From: Branchiostoma floridae
Lineage: Eukaryota > Chordata > Leptocardii > Amphioxiformes > Branchiostomatidae
DNA: 64,000 nt
NCBI RefSeq assembly: GCF_000003815.2
Contig: NC_049991.1
Span: forward strand, 17,976,647-18,040,646
Direction: 5' to 3'
Under the pieces are notes generated by a model, which made no database searches, had not been told where the DNA came from, and saw only the letters and a list, made by a program, of their open reading frames with translations. Position 1 is the first letter of the stretch. Each line of letters opens with the position of its first letter. The position numbers were made by a program, and so were the translations under genes. This document shows positions 57,131 through 64,000 of the stretch, in pieces.

Positions 57131-57230
57131 ATGGGTACCATCCTTTTTCTATCGGGGCTCCTTACAACCCTAGAAAATTGTTTTTAGGATAGTGAGTATA
57201 AGGAGCCCCGGTAGAATTAGGATGGTACCC
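57131..57230. repeat. Palindromic element
   Basis: Arms 57133-57165 and 57198-57230 (gggtaccatcct...ggggctcctta and its complement). Hairpin-forming and non-coding. Confidence 0.75.
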
Positions 57231-57765
57231 AGAACTGCAACTTAAAGTAACGTTACAAAATAATGACTTTTTTGCATATGTAATCTAATTATTTCTAATT
57301 AATCCAATTAATTCCTTATTATTCCTTATTTTAGGCACCAACTGACACATAGTAAAACGAAAAGGAGAATATGTACGTACAAAATTCAAGAAAATATAAC
57401 AAGATAGCAATTTATATACACAGACACCTCCATAGTTTTTTAAGAAGATGTTGCCATAGAGCGAAACATACTTTTTAATCTTTCTGATTTTTTTTATCAA
57501 TTTAATGTTTGTACTGATGATAAGCAATTGATTTTTCCTAATCTTCAAGCAGTCAATAATTGGTACCATTGTGTACCTAAAACAACAGCAAGAACAACAA
57601 CATATTCATCAAAATAGCATGAAACACACAGAGAAGTCTGCCGTCGAGGTTATGACAGTAACGTGGGCGCAAGATGTGGCGTGTTTGTCGTCTGCGGTTC
57701 GATCGGACGTGACGTGCGCTATGCCGTGGGAACCTTGGGAAGCGTGCCGAGGGGCAAGTACGAGT

Positions 57766-58850
57766 CAGGGAGAAACCATTGTCAAAACACAAGTCGTTTC
57801 CTCTGATTGTTTTTGTCAGGATACGTCCCATTACGTCAGTATGAAAACATACGTCGGATAAAACGTCAGAGAATGACTAGGTTTGTGTCGTAATATAGTT
57901 CCTGTGGCTGTGAACCTTCAAGTAAAAAATGTGGCATATAATCTTTTGTTTGCAATGATAGCGGTTCTCAAGACATTTTGTGATCATAGACTACTTTCTG
58001 TTCTCGGATTTTAGGTTTCAGTTTTGTTGTTACTTATGTGTGTCTTTAGTTTGCATGTTTGTCATGATTTTCGCATTGTAACATTATGTTTTTTATCATC
58101 AATAAAAGAATGATAAAAAAACTGTGGGCCAATAGTCAGGGAGAAAACCTTTGCCAACATAAGTCATTTCCTTTGATTAAGAAGATTATCCATGTCAGGA
58201 TACATCACGTTGCGTCAGTATGAAAGCATACGTCGGATACAACGTCAACGAAGGACTAGGTTTGTGTCCTAATATAGTGCCCGTGTCTGTGAACCTTCAA
58301 GACTCAGGGACAAAACCTTTGCCAACACAAACCTTTTCCTCTGATTAAAAACAAAATGATAGCTACCTGACAAGTACCAGCCAAGGACAAACTTTTACCA
58401 ACACATGTGCAGGTCTTTTCCTCTCATTAACAAGACAATTCATGTCTAGGATACGTCATATTACGTCAGTATCAAATATTCCGTGCGTGCATACACACAA
58501 TGGATGATAGGATTTCTGTCGAATACTGTGAAAACCGCGGGAAAGGCTCAGGGACAAAACTTTAGCCAATATATATGTCTTTTTCCATTAAATGCCAAAT
58601 ATAAGTCTTTTTCCACTAATTGATCATTGCAGCGTGAATGCATTGCGCTGTACTTTACAGTTCTTGTACGTATATGTAAGCGTGCCGCAATACGTAAGTA
58701 TGAGTCGGCGAACCTGAAAGTGATAGCCGCGGGATAAGTCAGGGCCAAAACCTGTGCCAGCAGACGTATTTTCCTCTGATTAAGAAGACGACTCTTGTCA
58801 GCACAGAGTGCGCGGTTGTTTGTGAACTTCGATATAATAGCTAGGGGCTG
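57766..58850 (+). repeat. Degenerate tandem repeat region
   Basis: Repeated starts of cagggacaaaaccttt / gccaacacaagtc / ttcctctgattaa at about 57766, 58135, 58305, 58387, 58547 and 58739, of unequal length. The first two copies also share a cattacgtcagtatgaaa(a/g)catacgtcgg stretch. Open frames over it (57571-57861) are probably incidental. Confidence 0.65.
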
Positions 58851-61800
58851 AAACCGAGCCGGGGAAAACTGTGCCTGATATCTGATGAGTCCAAGGACAC
58901 AAATACCGGAGTGATGACGTCAAAACGATAACATATGTTTTCCTTATTTTTTTCTTAATCTTCCGGAATTGAATTTGAACTTCAATTAATTGATAAATTT
59001 AGATGGTCAATAGATCAACACATCAATATATCAATAAGTTTATTGCAAAATCTTGGCCGAAGGCTAATTGCAAGTAATAGACGAAAAGACAAACAGACAG
59101 TGAAAGCCATATAACTACTCTAGTTTAGATGCTGAGTCATGTTTCTAAATCCTAGCTTGTCAACATAAACTTTTTTCTGAAATAGTGAAAGATCAAAGAT
59201 CGCACATTTTCTGAGATGTTCAAAGGAAAGTGGTTCTCTTTTTGTAAAAAAAAAACGTAGGATGAATAGACAAGTCATGATTACATTCTCTGGAAGATTC
59301 TGTAGCACGGAAAGCGAACATTTCAATTTCAAGAAACGTAATCTGGGTTTCTGTGAAAAATAAACACAACTTGAGAATGTCAACACGTCAGCCAACTATA
59401 GGTATGACACATTAGCGGCGGGCCAGGAAGTAGGTAGGGGTTTAAATGTGGTAAATGACGTTATCACGAAGTCTATATTGGGTTATCTTGAAATATATAT
59501 CGCTTACGTATAGAAAACAGCAAGGAATGTTTAGATGGAAAATACAGAATTTATCTACTGTCTATGAAGCAATTCTTGGACCGTCACTTGTCTATGGGCT
59601 TCAGGGAGATGTTTTATAAGAGGCACAGAAGAAGAATGGCAAAAGTATTAGCCTGGTTTTCGTGTGCCTAGTAAAGAAATACAACTCTTTGAAGTTACTT
59701 TCTTTGCTCAAGGAAATACGCTGCCTCGATCTATTTTTTGTACCCGTGACGTGAGAGGATGTGCGTCACTGTGACGTCACTTGACATCCTTCATCCACAA
59801 TGATAAGTAACTGGAGAGTCATTCCGGAACCATATCCAGTATATATGCTCCTTGGTGCACTTATTCGTCAAGACATGTTCCCATTAGGACTAACGAATAA
59901 AAGCATGGTGTCACTTGATGTCCTGTGCATCATAATATGCTTCTTTGGGTTGGTCACACGAGCGAAATACTGCTAAATGTTGGTTTGGAAATATCATATC
60001 TACAGTTCACACGTATATTATACAATAAAAATACATTCACGTCTTACATGCTCGGATAGATATTCTTCTTAATATTTTATCATCATTATTAACTTGATAT
60101 TTTATATCGATATGCGTGCAAGCAGGGTTTACGATGACTGCCGTCGAGATGTAGATCATTATATACATGAAGATTTAGCGAGCTAGACCAAAGTAGCTAA
60201 AAGTGATAGATTCAAACACTCATAGTTTAAACGATTTTGTTCCAAAACTCTTTTTACCCATCACTTCAAAATCTAATTCAGAGTAATTATTGAACGTCTC
60301 ATGGGGTATTGCAGGGCTTACACTAAGTTACAGTAACGAAAGTAATTACTAGAAATAATCCCAATGGATTATTTGACATCTTTGTCGATTTCTTTCCTTT
60401 TTTCTAACACACCTCGTGTGTACCCTGACTAAAATGGCGCTCCTAGCGGCAGGCCTTACAGTTGCCACGACCAGGGGGGAGGGGGTCATTAACCCCAGCC
60501 AGCGAGAGATTGTGCAAACACAGGCTAATCTTCTGTGTGCCTTGTCAAAAGGGTACATGAAAAGGTACAAGATGCAATGGTGAAAGCTGCAGCTGCTTGT
60601 ATGAGTATCACTACCATATCTAGGGAAATTAAAACTGACAATGTCGAATACTAATACAATAACAAACATTTATGGCTGTACAGTCCAAAATATACAACAA
60701 GGTCCTTGTATATTGTATTGTACAATTGAAGGAAAATGTAAGGACGCAAACTAGTTGTGGACCGCTATATGTATTAGCTGCAGTTCAGGCATCAAAGACA
60801 TACACTATTTTCAAAATTGCCGACAAGGTCTGATTACTACGGTTATCATAAACGTTATGAAGAAAAATCGTCCTCGTGATTATTATCATTATTTTTTCTC
60901 ATGTTCTCTTTTGTGACATGCCGCTTTGTGATCCGTTCCTCTAAACGTCACGAAGGTCGCATGTTTACAAGAAAAAGAAAAAAAAAACTTCTAATGATCT
61001 TGGCACGATGCTGCATATGTAAAACTACGTTGGTGCATGATGACCAAACTCTGATTTCGATGAGACAGAAGGAAATCATTTCTTCTTCATTAAAATGTTC
61101 CTGACCGCATTACGCTGCAAGGGCTCCGAGTATTGTACGTCAATAAGACGATCAGGTTTGGACTACTCGTGTTAGGAAGGACCCCTTGTCTTTTCGATAC
61201 GTGTCATGGCATCGACGTGTAGCTCTACTCAAACACTGGACATTGGCATATCGTCACAGTTTTCACCTGGGTGAAGTGAGGTAATCCGTGTTAAGTGCCT
61301 TTCCTACAGGACAATCTTCAAAGGGTTGAAGAATAACCTCTTCGCAAACACTCTTAGTCTTACTATTACGTGACGCAATAAAGCTGGATTTTAGGATAGT
61401 GATGTCGCTAATAATGTAACTGCAGCGGATATATACCTACATACCTGGCCATACCTACCTAGTCCCTTGACCTCCAGGTCGTTGGGGGGACACGGTAGTC
61501 ATGAAGATGAGAGTATGTAGAATGACAGGTTATTCTCTACAGGCTCTGTTCTTCTAAAACCTCTGATCTAGATTTCCCTTTTTCACGATGGTCCAAAAGG
61601 GCATGAAAAATCCCCACTTGTGGGACATGAATATTGATGATAATTAGATGCCAGTAACTGTTGTCTCCATTGGAAACTGTCTGTGATTGGTTGAAAATTT
61701 AAAAGGCGGGCCGTAGTAATGTTTATGTTACGATATCTCCCCTGTGTCAACGTCGCTATTCATATGCGTTACCTGCCGCTGGTTCAATTGTTATTACATT

Positions 61801-64000
61801 AGCACGTTTTAACAATACCAATTCGTTGCCTGACACAAAACCAACAAGATTTTCAGTATAGTTTTGTCCATCTTATGATAGAAATACCCAAAGCAAGGAG
61901 CCTTGCCCAAAGCTATTCCATCATCAAAAAAATATCAGCTCGCCGCTGGTGAAGTTAGACGATTTATGCTGTGTTTCGACGGCAAAAGATACAATATGGC
62001 GCTAGTAGTAGTAAACTATTCCGAACTGAACGTATTTGTAATATAAACAGCTTTACCAAGCCACTTTTCAGCGACAAATTATTGACAGGATACGGTTTGA
62101 AAGTTCCTTCCGATAAAATAGAACAAGATAGCGCAACAGTTGGAACGAATTAGTTGCACCGAACGCCAGTGTGCTCAAATAGAAGACACCATTTATTGAA
62201 CTGTCCATGGCCAGTCCCAGTTTGTACGTTTTTCTCTCCAATCATAGCCCAGGTTGTAGACCAACCTTAAAGTTTATTTGTAATCCTGAACTGGCATTTT
62301 AGACCTTTTCAAAATGGTGCTTTGTAAACTGTTACGAATGATAAAAGCTCCTTGGAATTACCGACGCCGTCAGTTTTTGACAACAATCATCCCGCTTGGG
62401 TAACATCATTTGTAGCAGCATGGGTGAGTTGTACATTAAAAAAACACAGGCACCATTTATTTTGAGACCAATTATCTAATCGAGTCACATATTCTTTGAA
62501 ATGTGTCCTGGTCATTTTGAAAAAAAAAAAGTCCTGCAATTAATTAACTTATGTTCTGTTTAGTTTAATGAAGAAAACAATCCGAAACCACACGCAACAT
62601 TTCCCACCACAATACAGTAGACTATCCCATTGACCTGAGATGAACCGGCGGGCGCCATGTTTGATTTCCCAAGTCACGGAAACTCGACCCAAAAACAGAA
62701 TAAAGAAGGAAAAATACACAAAACACACACAACTTAGGGGGATGAAAACTTAAGTCTGATTCACGTCAACGATGTCCAGAATATAGTTGCGTTTAATACA
62801 CAATCAAATCAAATAACGGAACGATAGTGAAAAAAACGTGGTTCGTCCAAAACTAGCTTGAAACAAGCAGCTTTGATCAAAACTCCTTGCTTGTAACTTA
62901 CAGGGCAAAATAAATAATACTGGTTTATTGCATAATACAAGTCAAGAAATGGCAGCCGCGGCTGAATTGATTCCGGACTTTACAACCATTTTAAAAGTAT
63001 AACATTTCAAGGGCACAAAAGGCCTGATACACACACCAAACTATTTCAGAGACTTTGATTTACAGTTGAAAACCCCGCTCCCAGCACAGGCACAAAGAGA
63101 TGATTTGCATGAAAGTGCCCGCGAAGACAAAGGGGCGCTAATAAGGCTCTGTCATCTATGCCAACACCGCCTCATTATAGCTTCAAAACATCTCTTTTTC
63201 GGCGTGGAAACTCTGAATAAAGTGCACATTTCATATTTTGACCGATATCTTCCGATCCTACCGGTAAAATGAAACAAAAACTACTCCACTTGAAAGAGCA
63301 AAAGCCGCCCGCCGTCTTGATTTTCGTATTTATTTTTCTATCGGTGCGTTCAGGAATTATGGGAGAAAAAAGTATCGGTAGATAGGAACATAATTTTAAA
63401 TGTATCAGACATAAAAAAACTACACAGTAGAAATTGATTTTAGAAAGTTTGAGCTTAGATAAGGGTATAAATGTTTGATTCCAACGTAAATGAGAAAAAA
63501 AAGTTGGTGGGGTTCAGAGTTCAGCGACCGAAAGTGACTTTTGCCACGTCCCGTGAAAGCCAGGATTTGAGCACTGTATTGCACTGACACTTTTTGAGTT
63601 TTACGTCGTTTCAATGCTGACATTTTCATTTTTCATGTATGTACTTTTGTTAATTTATATCATAAACTAATCGATCGTAATCTTGGGAAATACTTCTGCT
63701 GCTTTCTGTATATATGCCTTGCGGCACTTCAGATCCGCCTGTGGGTGTGGCCTATTAGCATAGCAACGAGAAGAATAGCCTAGCAACGGACCAGCGTGTT
63801 TCTGCGTCGTTTAGACAACACAATCAAATTCATAAGAATATGCTACTATTTTTTGTTTGATTAGTAATATGAGCACATTTAATATTTCTGTAATATTGTA
63901 TTACAGAAATCTTACTTCAAATTATTTGTAATCCGTTTGTTTTCAGCTTCCCAGCCTTGTTAACGGCTCTTTCCTTCAGTTCTTTTGAAAAAAAAAGAAT
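58851..64000. other. No gene seen
   Basis: AT-rich DNA. I found no exon with good splice sites, no RNA gene and no clear transposon. A tagcaac pair at 63760-63790 is RFX-box-like but weak. Confidence 0.35.

Noticed and set aside
57571-57861. 96-residue plus-strand frame
   Set aside because: Falls in degenerate repeat DNA and does not persist in other copies.
63755-63800. Possible RFX X-box (tagcaac pair)
   Set aside because: Poor match to the consensus and no gene start nearby.

Overview
This is a eukaryotic window with spliced genes, GT/AG introns, AT-rich intergenic DNA, MITE-type transposons and a 5'-truncated non-LTR retrotransposon. There is no operon structure. Expanded NXPE-type genes, compact introns and dense palindromic MITEs point to an invertebrate deuterostome, most likely a lancelet (Branchiostoma). 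The organism is inferred; nothing in the window proves it.

Minus strand, 2.1-27.4 kb: thirteen tandem, head-to-tail coding exons of one small two-transmembrane family, labelled V1 to V13 from the left. Each starts with a basic, Gly/Arg/His-rich head (usually MGKGERRGG-like). Two closely spaced membrane segments and a variable tail follow, Pro-rich in V1-V4 and Gln-rich in V5-V11. Nine of the thirteen (V1-V5, V7-V10) end at a GT splice donor in the same phase (phase 2). I can see only one matching 3' exon, at 2160-2382: a strong acceptor, phase 2, a Pro/Tyr-rich reading frame with a PPxY motif, then a stop. The layout is that of a variable-first-exon/constant-last-exon locus, as in clustered protocadherins or UGT1A. 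V6 and V11 have lost the donor. V12 and V13 share a stop before it. Three subfamilies (V1-V3, V5-V7, V8-V13), plus V4 alone, are visible; each of the three carries its own conserved upstream block. A more divergent relative, V14, lies at 50.6-51.9 kb and also ends in a phase-2 donor.

Plus strand, 31.7-50.0 kb: three tandem NXPE-like genes (A, B, C). They are predicted single-pass type II proteins with a neurexophilin-like region and a C-terminal PC-esterase domain. All have five coding exons with identical phases (0, 0, 2, 1), and the exon sums give uninterrupted frames of 572, 524 and 519 codons. Gene A has Glu in place of the Asp of the DxxH esterase motif.

The rest: PIF/Harbinger-like MITEs with TWA target duplications (one confirmed by a paralogous empty site), several long palindromes (one containing a 100-N assembly gap), a LINE fragment with a clean target-site duplication, tandem repeats at 55.5 and 57.8 kb, and one unrecognised minus-strand exon at 54.3 kb. 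From about 58.9 kb to the end I see no gene.
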